From Pilaira anomala (taxonomy: Eukaryota; Mucoromycota; Mucoromycetes; Mucorales; Mucoraceae), in assembly GCA_025716855.1 (NCBI GenBank), contig JAIXMQ010000013.1, positions 248,001-312,000 on the forward strand: a stretch of DNA of 64,000 nucleotides. Reading direction: 5' to 3'. Position numbers and translations under genes: made by a program. The first letter of the stretch is position 1. Each line of letters starts with the position of its first letter. Positions 1 through 10,393 of the stretch are shown piece by piece. The notes beneath the pieces are model-generated. The model saw only the letters and a list, made by a program, of their open reading frames with translations, searched no databases and had not been told where the DNA came from.

Positions 1-732
1 GACAGAACAACCTAAGCCAGCAAATGCATAGAGAACAGCAAATAAAACACCTAATACGGCAGTAACAGTAGCATCGAATTGAGCACCCATACTACGTCCA
101 GGATGACTGAATAACATACCACTGACAGACAAATTGACGCCAGGACCAATGGCTTGTGAAATCGGATGAATTAAACTCAGTAAGGCCGTCAAAAAATAAG
201 CAATGGTACATTTGAGTACTCTACGTATGATTCGACTCGGGAACTTGAGCTGTAAATAAGTTACAATCCTTTCTTTACGAGTGGGTAGAGATTTTGGAGG
301 TAAGACTTCGTCAGTGGGAGGCTTGGGATCGAGATGGTAGAATCTATGTTCTAATTCATTAGGGAATTGCACTTTGTGTTTGGGTATAAAGTTGGGTGAC
401 GACGACGAGTGTTGTTGTTGTTGTTGTTGTTGTCCCAATTTTTCGGTAGAGGTTGTTGTTGTTGTTGTGGATATATCAACTGGTTCTAAATTTTCTTCAC
501 TTATTTGAAACATATTTTGCAATCTAACTCGTGGTGGAGGCGGTGATGGTAATAAAGGTGCTGCTGCCTTTTCATCTTCTGCTGTTACTGCAGAATTTGG
601 TTTGTTTTCCAAATCAGAAAATCTAAATATTTGTTGATTTTAAAATTAAATTTTTCATGCAGTCAATTGAAATATATTTTATTATTATTGCTATTATTAT
701 TAATACCTCGATTGATTTTCTAGGTTTGACAT
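1..732 (-). CDS. ArAE/Bre4-like membrane transporter, 5' part (runs off the left edge)
   Basis: Minus-strand gene starting at an ATG at 730-732. Exon 1 is 707-732 and exon 2 runs from 622 off the window; the intron 623-706 has GT and AG ends and the frame is kept across it (codon AG|A). About 60 soluble N-terminal residues are followed by a glutamine tract, a basic stretch, and then hydrophobic segments: CTIAYFLTALLSLI, a glycine-rich HPISQAIGPGVNLSVSGM stretch, and FDATVTAVLGVLFAVLYAFA. This order matches the N-terminal six-TM domain of the fungal aromatic-acid-exporter/brefeldin-A-sensitivity family (ArAE_2_N, FUSC-related). These are integral membrane proteins, mostly of unproven substrate. 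Only about 200 residues of what should be a much longer protein are present, so the cytosolic C-terminal domain cannot be checked. Family assignment is from remembered pattern, not a search. Confidence 0.7.
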
Positions 733-2682
733 TGTTGGACCCTTTTTTTTTTAAAAAAAAAGAAAGAAAGAGAAAGAGTAAAAGGAAAATAAGTTTTTTT
801 TTTTTTTTTTTTCTCCATCTTTAGGACTTTTTTATCTTTGGTTTATTTTCAACTCCGTATTATTGTGTGTCAGTTACACCGTACTTCCACTCTTTTATGT
901 TATAGAATAATGCTTTTTCCTTCTGCTGGTTCTGTGAAAATAAGCTTTACATTGTTAGGTAACCATAAAAAAAAAAATTAACAGGAACATAAGTAACCTG
1001 GCAACTGCTTGTAAGGGGAGGGAGGGAAAATCAAAAAAAAAAAGGAGATCTCTCTCTCTCTGATTACGTCTGTCACTTATTTACAAGTTGTAATCGGATT
1101 ATTTCTTTAGAACCAAATCAAAACATGTTTGTAATTGCTTGAATTGGTTTTTGAGGCGTAAAATAAATTGAATTAAAATTAGATTCTGTGTCTCTGTGTG
1201 GCTCTCTCTTCAATTGTAAAACTTTTTAGGCTTCCGATTTTTTATATTAAGTACCGTCTGGAGAAGGGGAAAAAAAGACCCTTTTTTGGTTTTTTAAAAA
1301 AAAAACTTGTAGGATTCAAGTTTTATTTACCAATAATCTTTTCTTCTTTTAAACGTTTTTCCTATTTATTTATTTTTTTTTTACAGAAAACAAAGTGTCT
1401 TTTTTTTTTTTTATAATATATAATGAGGCTGTGATGAATATATACATGTGTGTATGTGAAACACACCAAGCCAAAAAAATTTTTTTTTTAAAAAGTAAAG
1501 GGAACCAGATGTTCCAAAGTACAACACAAAATCAAACAAACCGACAGCTCGGATTTCTTTTTTTGTTTAGTGTGAAATACAAAAAAACTTCTGTGCTTTG
1601 AAAACTCCGGCCGCTTTTTTAAAAAGAGTGATGCCAATGTGCGAAATTAAAAAAAGGGTTTGATGAAGTTAAACTTGTCCAGTTTTCTGGAAATAGATAA
1701 ATCGCTTTTTTTTTTTTTTTTTTTTTCCACAAATAATTTTACCTTTGACTAAACTAGAGTAACAGCCTCAAAGTTGTTACCCGATCTATTACGACAGAAG
1801 AAACTCGTGGAGGATTGGATATATACAGAAAAGATTTACTTTTGTAGTTTTACAAAAAAAAAAACGTGTACTCCTTGATAAAACTAGGCTTTGATATCAT
1901 AATGTATTACTCAAGGGCTGAGTCGCATCGTTGTATTCGAGCGATTATAGACGTTAAGCAGTCTCGCGTAATTTCAGTATATTAAAAAAAGTAGGAAACA
2001 TTAGTTGTATGTAGGTAGTAGTATTACAAGGTAAAAGTAGCAGCTGATTATACAGTGAAATATACCGAGATAATCTATATATGTCTGGCCATTGTTTATA
2101 AAATCCATCAGTAACGCGTCAAAAATGAATTTCCCCCCAGGATAAATGGATTTACGGATAATATACTAATCCATATAGTCCTGTTATTATCATCCGTGTG
2201 AATCTTGGCCCTATTTTCCTGAATTCAACTTAATTGAACAGTTTTGAAGGTTAAAATCAAAAGTGACGTGTGTTGAGACTTTTAGTCACCTCAAGGATAA
2301 TTGAAGAAGGGAGTGAAGATGTTCCTAATAAAAGAGAGAAGGTACAGAATTTGACAGGCAAGCTTTAAACATGTTTGTATAGAAGAGTAAATGTGCCTCT
2401 CTCTTATGCTCGTTGAAATATCGTGTTTTTTTTAAGACGGTTAAATACTACATTCTACTTTTTCATGATCAATTTCATTCACTTTGGTAATAGAATAGGC
2501 AAAAAAGAAGAACATCTTTAACAAAGAAAAAAAAGCTTGAAGCAGCAGCAGCAGCAGCAGTCACTATTTGAATCACCACATCCATATAAAAAGTTTTTTT
2601 TTTTTTTTTTGTAAATATTTTTTTTTTTTTTTTTGAGAGAACCTCTACCAAAAACATCTTTTTTAAAGAAAATAAACCAACG
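733..2682. other. Intergenic region between divergent genes
   Basis: About 1.95 kb between the divergent transporter and eIF3f genes. It contains many T and A homopolymers (for example near 795, 1390, 1709 and 2597), a CT-repeat near 1050, and a CAG/GCA run near 2540 just before eIF3f. Short open frames here are low-complexity translations of those runs. I see no tRNA, snRNA or convincing coding remnant. Both promoters must lie here. Confidence 0.6.
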
Positions 2683-3804
2683 ATGGCCCATAAATTAGAT
2701 ACATTGACCGTCAACTTATCCAGTGCACCTCATCAACGTGCATTCACTACAACCACCAGCCCAGTTGTATTGTTCTCTGTATTGGATCATTATTTACGTC
2801 GCGATGATCCTCAAACCAAGGTTATTGGAGCTATTTTAGGTGTTCGTAGTTCGGATGGTACTGAAGTAGAGATCAGAAATGCGTTCCCATTGATCTATAC
2901 TGATGATAAGGTTGATAGAGAACATTATCGTAGCATGTATGAGTTACATCAAAGAGTGAACCCTGAGGAAATCATCCTTGGTTGGTATACTGCCGGGACT
3001 CAACTCACTGCTTCTTGTACTCCTATTCATACTTTCTTTGCTGAAGATGTTGCTCCTTTCCAACCTATTCATGTTACAGTCGATACTGAAGCTCTTTTCA
3101 AGACTTCTGACATGGGTCTTCGTGCATATGCCAGGTAAACTATATATATATATATAAATTTGTATTGGAGGTTTATAGAGTGTTAACATTTACTTCAAAA
3201 TTAGTGCTCCTGTTGGTTTCTCCAACAAGCCTGGAGATTGTTTATTCTTGTCTGTTCCTTGTGAAGTTAAATACCTTGATGCTGAGAGAAGTGGATGTAA
3301 GTTTTTTTTTTCTTTTTCTTTTTGTAAAGGACGTGTATGTGTATGAATTTTGGTTTAATTGAATTTATTGTATAGTGGATATGCTTTCATCTGCCAAGTC
3401 CAATGAAAACCGTACTGCTTCTTTGATTTCAGATATGGATCATCTTGAAATTGCTATTGCTAAGCTCCAAGAGATGCTTGAAAGAATTAGCAAATATGTT
3501 GATAGTGTTGTTGTAAGTTTTATAGAAACAGATAGAAAAAGGAAAGTGGAAAACATGGAATTGACATTGTGTTATTTTTTTTTTTTTTTATATATATGAA
3601 TAGGATGGTTCAGTTGAACCTAATAACGCTATTGGTAGATACATTATGGATACTGTTTCTGTTGTTCCCAAGATTGATAGCACAGCATTCGAAAAGATGT
3701 TCAACTCTCACTTACAAGATCTTTTGATGGTTGTTTACCTTGCCAATATGACACGTACTCAACTTGCTGTTGCTGAACGTTTGCAATTATTGGTTGCAAA
3801 CTAA
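2683..3804 (+). CDS. eIF3 subunit f (MPN-domain translation initiation factor)
   Basis: Four exons: 2683-3134, 3205-3296, 3376-3512 and 3604-3804. The introns are short GT-AG and the frame is kept throughout, giving 293 residues. The protein is an eIF3f homologue, a non-catalytic MPN subunit of the eIF3 complex that recruits mRNA to the 40S ribosome in the cytoplasm. The MPN domain covers about residues 25-155: PVVLFSVLDHYLRR, then IGAILGVRSSDGTEVEIRN, then NPEEIILGWYTAGTQLT. It lacks the EXnHXHX10D metal ligands of active JAMM proteases, as expected for eIF3f. The C-terminal half has the helical region with the conserved DLLMVVYLANMTRTQL block, which packs in the eIF3 octamer. Length matches fungal eIF3f (about 290-310). 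The start is the first ATG after a long T/A-rich leader and directly precedes conserved sequence. Confidence 0.95.
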
Positions 3805-4361
3805 AAGATTATACATACATTTATACAGTAATAATGCCAATCGCTTTCTTTTTTTTTCACCCAACTTTATAAACAAATACAACACACACACATACACACA
3901 CACACACAAACATAACAAAACGAACTTTTTTTTTTTTATTTATTTATTTAATGTATGTACATTTGTTGGTGGCTTAAAAAAAATTAGATTACATTTTTAT
4001 TTTGCATTGATTTCAATAGAGAGAAATGAAATGCATGTATATTTTTTTTTTTTTTGGAAAAATGCGTAGTAGTTAAGATCTGAAAAAAAAAAAAAGCAGT
4101 AAAGTAGAATAAGCATCTTTTTTTCGTGCATGCATACATACAAGAAAGCATTATTAGATCTCCCACTATTTTTGGGACAGAATTTGAAAATAATTAAAAT
4201 CATTGAGAATTAATTTTGGGACAACGTTTGAGAATAAAATGAACAATTGTTTTGAATATGAAAATACCTTTGCAGTAGTACTACTCCGTATCTTGAGTAT
4301 CCTTATAACGATAACTTGGAAGGAAATTTACTTTTTTACGAGCTTTTTTTTTTTTTTTTTT
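3805..4361. other. Intergenic region downstream of eIF3f
   Basis: eIF3f 3' region, with a CA/ACAC repeat near 3883-3910, several T runs, and a poorly defined AT-rich stretch up to the stop codon of the decayed nuclease gene. No gene seen. Confidence 0.5.
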
Positions 4362-5870
4362 TCAGGGCTGTCTTCGAATTTTTTTTCTTCTGAATATGTC
4401 AGGACGACTTGTAGTTTTTTTCGTATGTATAAGCTGCTTCACAATTGATATAAAATTTAAGACGACCGACAAAATCCCTATTCCAAATTCTGAACTTTTT
4501 ACCGTTAGTAGTTATTGCTCACGGGCTCCAAACATTGTTGATTTTTTTTACATCCAACAAGAAGGTTAATTTAGTGTTTGATTGTATACATAAAGGGTCC
4601 GCGTTGAACTGTCGAGTTTTTCTTCTATTGATACGGTCTAAGGTTTATTGCATTCCTTAAACGTTTCTAATACACCATTACAGTTGGAACAGACGCTTGA
4701 GGTTTTGTATTCATTAAGAGGATACATATACCTTGATTCCCTTTTTTTTTTAAGCATTCGTCTTGTTCCTTTTTTCCACGAATTGGTTCATGAAATTTAA
4801 TAATATGGACGCCAGAGACCAGTCGCCCAAAAACTAATATGCAATCTTTTCCGAATTTTGTTCTTTATTTTTTTGCTAATCGTTTGTCTGCTTTGTATGT
4901 ACTTGGTTGATGTACGGCGATTAGTCTCTTTTTTTTTTTTTTTTGAAAGGAAGTGAGTTTTCAGGTCTTTTATATTTATTTTTGGCATCCTCATTTGAAT
5001 AATGTTTGATGTAAAGAACTGGACCAGCTTCAACTCACTAGATTTGATATAGTTTTTGTACTTCTCTATTTGAAGGGTTGAAATAGTGTGTACACTTAAC
5101 TTTGCTTTAGCATTTTTCACACACCATCGGGCCTGTGCTGTTGACGAAGCTTTCGAAACTTTGCAGACTTTGTTTCTCCATTGCTTTTTGATTTCTTGTA
5201 TATAACGATATACCTTTTTTTATTGTCTTTTTGGCTATCTTTACGCATAACAGTATCATAAGTCTCTCCGACCAGGATCGATTACGGCAGTTGATGCATG
5301 TTCTTGCAAAGATAGTTCTTCCATGTGTAACTAAATGTTTTTTTATCGATATAGCAGTTTCGGGTGAAGGGGGGTTTTTTTTTTTACTTGTATCCGTGTT
5401 TTGTTTTATTATTGAATTAGAAACACCATCAGTCATAATAGTGCCTCTCTGAAATGCATAGATTTGTTTTCACTCTCTCCGGTTTAAAGGCCTTGTTAGT
5501 TATATTCATGACTTTTTTCAAAATATGGTGATTTAGAATCATTGTATCAAATGTCATATGAGCCGGTAAAAACAATGTTTTTAAAGAGAAGCATCTAAAA
5601 ATGATTTAAGTTTACATGGTTCAAATAGCTTAGCGAGCTTGTAATAATCAAACAGATGGCTCCTGGGATTTGCTTTAATATCATAATAGATAGAATTCTT
5701 CTTGAATTTATATGAGCTAGGATATGAAAATAAGAAATCTTTTGAATAACCAAAATACTCGATCATCTAAAAGATCTATTATCCATCCTACGCCTTGAAT
5801 AGATGCTTTTACGCTGGTAATTCGAAATTCTTTACTCTAAAAAAAACTGTCAAATACAAAACTTACGTCG
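4362..5870 (-). pseudogene. Decayed TnpB/Fanzor-like RuvC nuclease gene
   Basis: Not one open frame, but a collinear series of protein blocks on the minus strand, spread over all three frames by frameshifts and stops. In 5'-to-3' order I read: SVKASI near 5815; KANPRSHLFDYYKLAKLFE near 5660; AHMTFDTMILNHHILK near 5540; TIMTDGVSNSI near 5430; IDPGRRDL near 5280, followed by stops; KADKRLAK near 4890; FGKDCILVFG, then a frameshift, then KFHEPIRG near 4800; LNEYKTSSVCSNC near 4690; RIWNRD near 4490; and RPDIFRRKKIRRQP ending at a TGA at 4362-4364. The order (acidic RuvC-I DPG motif, TSxxCxxC zinc-finger half, RuvC-III WNRD) is that of TnpB and its eukaryotic Fanzor relatives, RNA-guided nucleases carried by transposons. 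Many stops and shifts make it non-functional. The N-terminus cannot be placed; about 500 codons are represented. Fanzor assignment rests on motif order, not a search. Confidence 0.7.
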
Positions 5871-6534
5871 TATTCGTGTTACACTTACATTTCGAGTTTC
5901 TATCTTACCGCTTTCTTCCTTAGACAAAGTTATTTCAGTTTATTGTGAAGTTTTTCCTTGACCGCTTACAAAAAAAGTATGTAAAAGAAAAAAAAAAAAG
6001 AAAAAGGCAGACAAAATAAAGGTTTTTTTAGGCAGTAATAATAAAAAAAAAAAATTACTGATTAATTAATTGAGTTCCTGAAATGTTTTAACATGGAAAT
6101 GCTACGCTCACATTGGTTAGATAATACACCCGTTTCTCTTTTCCTTCCCTGCTTTACTAGATGCTATGTATATTTATACAATTAATTACTTTAAAGATAA
6201 AAAAAAAAAAAAAAGCTCATTACGCTCGAACAACTTTCCAAAAACAGTGGGAAATCCAATATGTAAACATTCATAAAAAAAACATGATGTTTCAAAAGAA
6301 GTTAAGGGGGTGATAGATGATATTAATTGAGTGGCAAAAAAAAAACACATGAATTTAAAACAAGGGGATTTTACTTATAAAACCTTCCAAAAACGTCATA
6401 GTGTATATGAAAAAAAAAAAAAAAAAAAAGACGGGGATTTCTTTTTTTTTTGGTTATTTATATATTTAGAGAAAGGGAGTAAAAAAAAAAAACTCTCTCT
6501 TTCTTTCATTTTTTAAATAATAATTACAGTCAAA
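5871..6534. other. Upstream region of the PUF gene
   Basis: AT-rich sequence with A runs near 5988, 6046 and 6410 and a pyrimidine-rich leader just before the ATG at 6535. It may hold the missing N-terminal part of the nuclease relic, but I could not recognise it. A possible 5'UTR splice acceptor (TTACAG) lies at 6525-6530. Confidence 0.4.
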
Positions 6535-9015
6535 ATGTTGGCTGCATCATCCACATTGAAAGCACCAAGTGATGCAAGGAACAAGTATCATACATTTGAT
6601 TCACCATTTCATACACCTTCTTTATTTTCGAAACCGAATGGTGGGTTTCATAAAGCACAGGAACCTGTCTATAATTATGAAGCATTTTATTCGAATAACA
6701 AAGATCAACAAGCTGTTTTATTTAATCAACAATCGAATGAATCATTTTATAATGTCATGGCTGATTTAGAATCAACGGGTACTACTTCACCACAAAATGA
6801 TCAAGACAATATCTTTCGAATGGAACAACAACAACAACAACAACAACAACAGGCTCCTCCTGCTTTCTTGTACAACCAATATCAAAGAAAGGTATTAAAA
6901 AAAAATCCCTTTTTTATTCAATTAACTTTAAATATAGTTGCTAATCAAAACCTTTTTTTTTTTTCTTTCTAGCCCGAGCCTTCACCTATTTTTAATTACG
7001 ATGCGCCCATGTATACTTCTACTACTGCAACTGCAACTGCAACAGTAGTAGAATATCAACCCTTAAATGAAACCGCTATTTTAAATTATATTGACAGATT
7101 GTCAAATGATGCAGTACGACAACAATTAAAAGAATCCATTGATTATATTCAAAGACTTAGTTATCAAGTAAACATGTTGAACATGGAAGCCGAAAAGGTA
7201 TTATATAATATACAATTTTTTTTTTTTTTTGGTATTCATTTACTCACACACACACACACGTTTATAGAAAAAAGCATTATTTGCAAATGTTCAAACAAGT
7301 CTTGCCAATAAGGATTTAGAATTTCAACAACAAGATCAAAAGTTATCATTGGCTACACAATATTGTGACACACAAACTAAAAAGCTAAATAGTGTCAAGG
7401 CAGAACTTGCCATGTATCAGTCTTTAGTTCAATCTCAAGGTTTGGAAGTTCCTTCAATTTCAGGGGAAATCATAGAATCTTCCGAGATGAAATACAACAG
7501 GTACAAGATAACTCCCGAACATGTTTTTTTTTTTTTTAAAAAAAAAGAAACCTTTTTTATTGACATTTTTTTTTTTTTTTATTTTTAAAATAGATTGCGT
7601 AAAATGCGTGAATATCCTGAGACTAGTAAATCGATGGAAACGTCGTCAATGATACGTAATAATGAAGCAGATATCTATTTCAATACAGGCAGAAGATGGA
7701 GTGAAGAGGTAACTTTTTAATAAAATTAGTAAAGAATGTGTTTATACTTACAATACTATTATATAGAGAAATCTTGCTTCAAATAATAATTTAACAAATA
7801 GTATTACTACTACTGCTGCTGCTACTACTACACCAGCTACTGCTATGGATAAGAATGTGAATGTCAACTGGGATGTAAGTTTTTTTTTTTTTTTTTTGTT
7901 TATGTATTCATGTGATTCTCAGCTAATTTATAATTTTTTAGTCATTGGTTGATCGAATTATTCACGAAACCGATCAAAAGGCCTCACTTTATTTACAAAA
8001 CAAGTTCAAATGTGCTAATTTAGATCAAAAGGAATCTATATTCAAATCGATTTTGAACCAAGCCTATGATCTTATGACAAATCGATTCGGAAATTTCCTT
8101 ATTCAAAAGTTATTAGAATTAGGTACAGAAGAACAAGTCAAGGCATTAACGGATGCAATGAAAGGACACATCTTGAAATTGACTTGTGAACCCTTTGGTT
8201 GTCATGTTGTACAAAAGGTCTTGGATCATGTGAATGAATCTGTCAAAGCTGAATTGGTCTCTGAATTATTTGTTTCAATTCCTGAAACCATTACTCATAA
8301 ATATGCTTGTCATGTATGGCAAAAGGTATTTGAAATTCGTTGGTCTATTCATGCTATGCCCATGATGAAACACATTCATGAATCTCTTAAAGGTCGTTGG
8401 GCTCAAGTAGCACTTGATGAAACGGGTAGTCTTGTCATTCAAAATATATTTGAAAATTTAACAGAGGAAGACAAACGACCTGTTTTAGATGAAGTCTTAC
8501 AGAGTACTGTCACTATCGCTAAAGGTCAATGGGGTAATTGGGTGATTCAACATATTCTAGAACAAGCTGAAAATAGTAGTGATCGTGAAGCTGCATTTCA
8601 AACGGTGATTAAAGAAAGCGTTCAATTAAGTATGGATCAATTTGCATCAAAAGTAGTTGAAAAGGCTTTACGTATTGGTGGAGAAGAATTCATGAACAAA
8701 TTTATTAAACGTATCTCAACTGTATCTTGCTCACATCGTCCTCGTATGGCTTTAATTGATATTGCTTCAGATCAATATGGAAATTATGTAGTTCAATGGT
8801 TAATTAATAATGCATCGGAAGAACAAAAGATCTCTACTTGTCGATTAATTAAACGTCATATGGTCTCTCTTCGTGGTTCAAAGTATGGTCAACGAGTTGC
8901 TTTCTTAGTTGAGAAAGTATTAAGAAACGTTGAAGTCACTACTTATCCTACTGCTGTTGCTGCTGCTACTGCTGCTACTACTACTGGTACAGCCATTACT
9001 TCTAACAAAACTTAA
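6535..9015 (+). CDS. Pumilio/PUF-family RNA-binding protein
   Basis: Six exons: 6535-6891, 6973-7197, 7268-7500, 7594-7708, 7767-7874 and 7942-9015, in frame throughout, giving about 703 residues. The N-terminal third is low complexity with a short poly-Q. Residues about 165-260 are predicted coiled coil (YIQRLSYQVNMLNMEAEK and following). The last exon carries the Pumilio homology domain, with helices NRFGNFLIQ, EPFGCHVVQ, HKYACHVWQ, DETGSLVIQ, GQWGNWVIQ, DQFASKVVE, DQYGNYVVQ and a capping SKYGQRVAF. PUF proteins bind 3'UTR elements and repress or localise mRNAs in the cytoplasm. If the NYxxQ helix is repeat 8, repeats 8 to 5 read NYxxQ, SKxxE, NWxxQ and SLxxQ, predicting a 5' UGUA core. No RRM is seen, unlike Jsn1/Puf2. 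Which yeast PUF it matches best is not decided. Confidence 0.92.
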
Positions 9016-9674
9016 AAACTCTTATTCTATGTGTATCTCTTGTTTGTTTTCATATCTTTTTTTTTATAATTAATTTTCTTTCTATATTTCTATTTATTTG
9101 CTCACAAACAAAAAAAAAAAAAAAAAGAAAATTAATTCCTTTACCCACTTTGTATACACACATCTTTATATATCTTTTCATTTTATGATATATACTTTTT
9201 TTTTCCCTCACTTTTCTTGCTAAATAAATAAAACGGGCTTTATTCCATCTATTATTTATCTTTACTTTAGTAAATAACAACATATGTAACTGATGTGATT
9301 AACGTAATCTTTTTTTAAAAAGTTTAATTGAAGCCCCACTCTCCCACACAAACAAACAAATAAATAATTCTTTTTTTTTTTCATGCAAATAGAGACAATG
9401 CATCTAGAACCATCCTTTTTTTTTATGTATATAATGAACCCGTCAATTAAAATACACACACACACACACACACAGTCAAGTACAATTATATAAGTTTTTT
9501 AATTTCTAGCTAAAACAATTAATTGTTAATGTATATATACAAATTAGATGGGGGGAGGGGGAGGGGGGTGTTGGCGTAGTTAGTAGTTTAGTGCAAGATA
9601 AAAATGTATTTTTCCTAATCGATCTGCTTCTACTAAATACGTGCGCACTCATTCTTGTGTAACTTGTGCTTATT
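9016..9674. other. Convergent intergenic region
   Basis: 3' regions of the PUF gene (+) and the small tail-anchored gene (-). It contains an A run near 9111-9126, a CA repeat at about 9453-9474, and the G-rich tract listed separately. No gene seen; short open frames on the minus strand are low-complexity. Confidence 0.55.
9550..9568 (+). repeat. G-rich tract with G-quadruplex potential
   Basis: Runs of six, five and six guanines separated by single adenines, followed by TGTTGG, on the plus strand. It is striking in an AT-rich window. It lies between the converging 3' ends of the PUF gene and the 60-residue protein gene. Confidence 0.8.
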
Positions 9675-9921
9675 TTACATGAAGAAAAAGTAGACCAAAT
9701 ATAAAAGAAGTAAAAGATATATGATTTCTAAATAAAACAAAAATTTAGTTACACACAATTATAAGCATATTTTGAAATATGTTATACATACCAAACGTAT
9801 ATTGTTCTTGTTCAAGATTATCCATTAGTTCGTCTGGAATATGAATATGATTTTTCATTTCTTCAGGTTGTGTAGAAGTAGTAGTGTATTGTTGTTTTGT
9901 TGAATTGCGTACGATAGACAT
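9675..9921 (-). CDS. Small tail-anchored membrane protein (60 residues)
   Basis: Two-exon minus-strand model: exon 1 is 9792-9921 (ATG at 9919-9921) and exon 2 is 9675-9727 ending in TAA. The intron 9728-9791 has GT and AG ends (codon G|AA). The product starts MSIVRNSTKQQYTTT and has about 43 polar residues with an acidic DELMDNLEQEQ stretch. It ends with a single hydrophobic segment, YLLLLYLVYFFFM, which forms the extreme C-terminus. That layout is typical of tail-anchored proteins inserted post-translationally into ER or mitochondrial outer membrane. I do not recognise the family. Neither exon is long enough to stand out alone. The support is the clean splice frame, an ATG preceding a polar-then-hydrophobic chain, and its placement in an otherwise empty gap. 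The A-rich context makes a chance model possible. Confidence 0.5.
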
Positions 9922-10393
9922 TTTGTAAAAAGGATGGCTTCTTTATTAACTTATTTTTTGTAAGAAACTAATGTTATATATATATATATATATATATACA
10001 ATACTTATAATGAATCTTTTTTTTAGATCTCTTGGAGAGAAAAGAAATAACAATAACAAAGATGAAAAAAAAAAAAAAAAAAGAATTTTATTTTATTGGA
10101 TCACTCTTGTACTTCCTTAAACATGTGTACTTCCCAAAAAAAGATTTTTCTCATTGTTTTTTAGAGCTTAACTAGTTTTATTACAACAAAAACTCTTTAT
10201 TAAAGCACAATGATTAAAATAATAGAACTGTCTATTATTTGATTTCTTTGACTTAATAAGCATAATAATAATAAAAAAAAAAGCTCTTTTTCTACAAAGA
10301 ATTTTTTTTTTTTCTAATTAAAGTTTGGGCAAAGTATTATAACAGTTAAAATCCAGCAAAATAATAATAATAATAATATATACAGTTTTTATT
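9922..10393. other. Gap between two minus-strand genes
   Basis: Promoter side of the small tail-anchored gene and 3' side of the acyltransferase gene. It contains a TA dinucleotide repeat at about 9974-9999, A/T runs near 10065-10082 and 10304, and an ATA/AAT repeat near 10360-10380. Nothing else recognised. Confidence 0.5.

Noticed and set aside
1198..1601. Plus-strand open frames near 1.2-1.6 kb
   Set aside because: Composition is mostly F, K and L from T/A runs, with no splice-linked conserved sequence.
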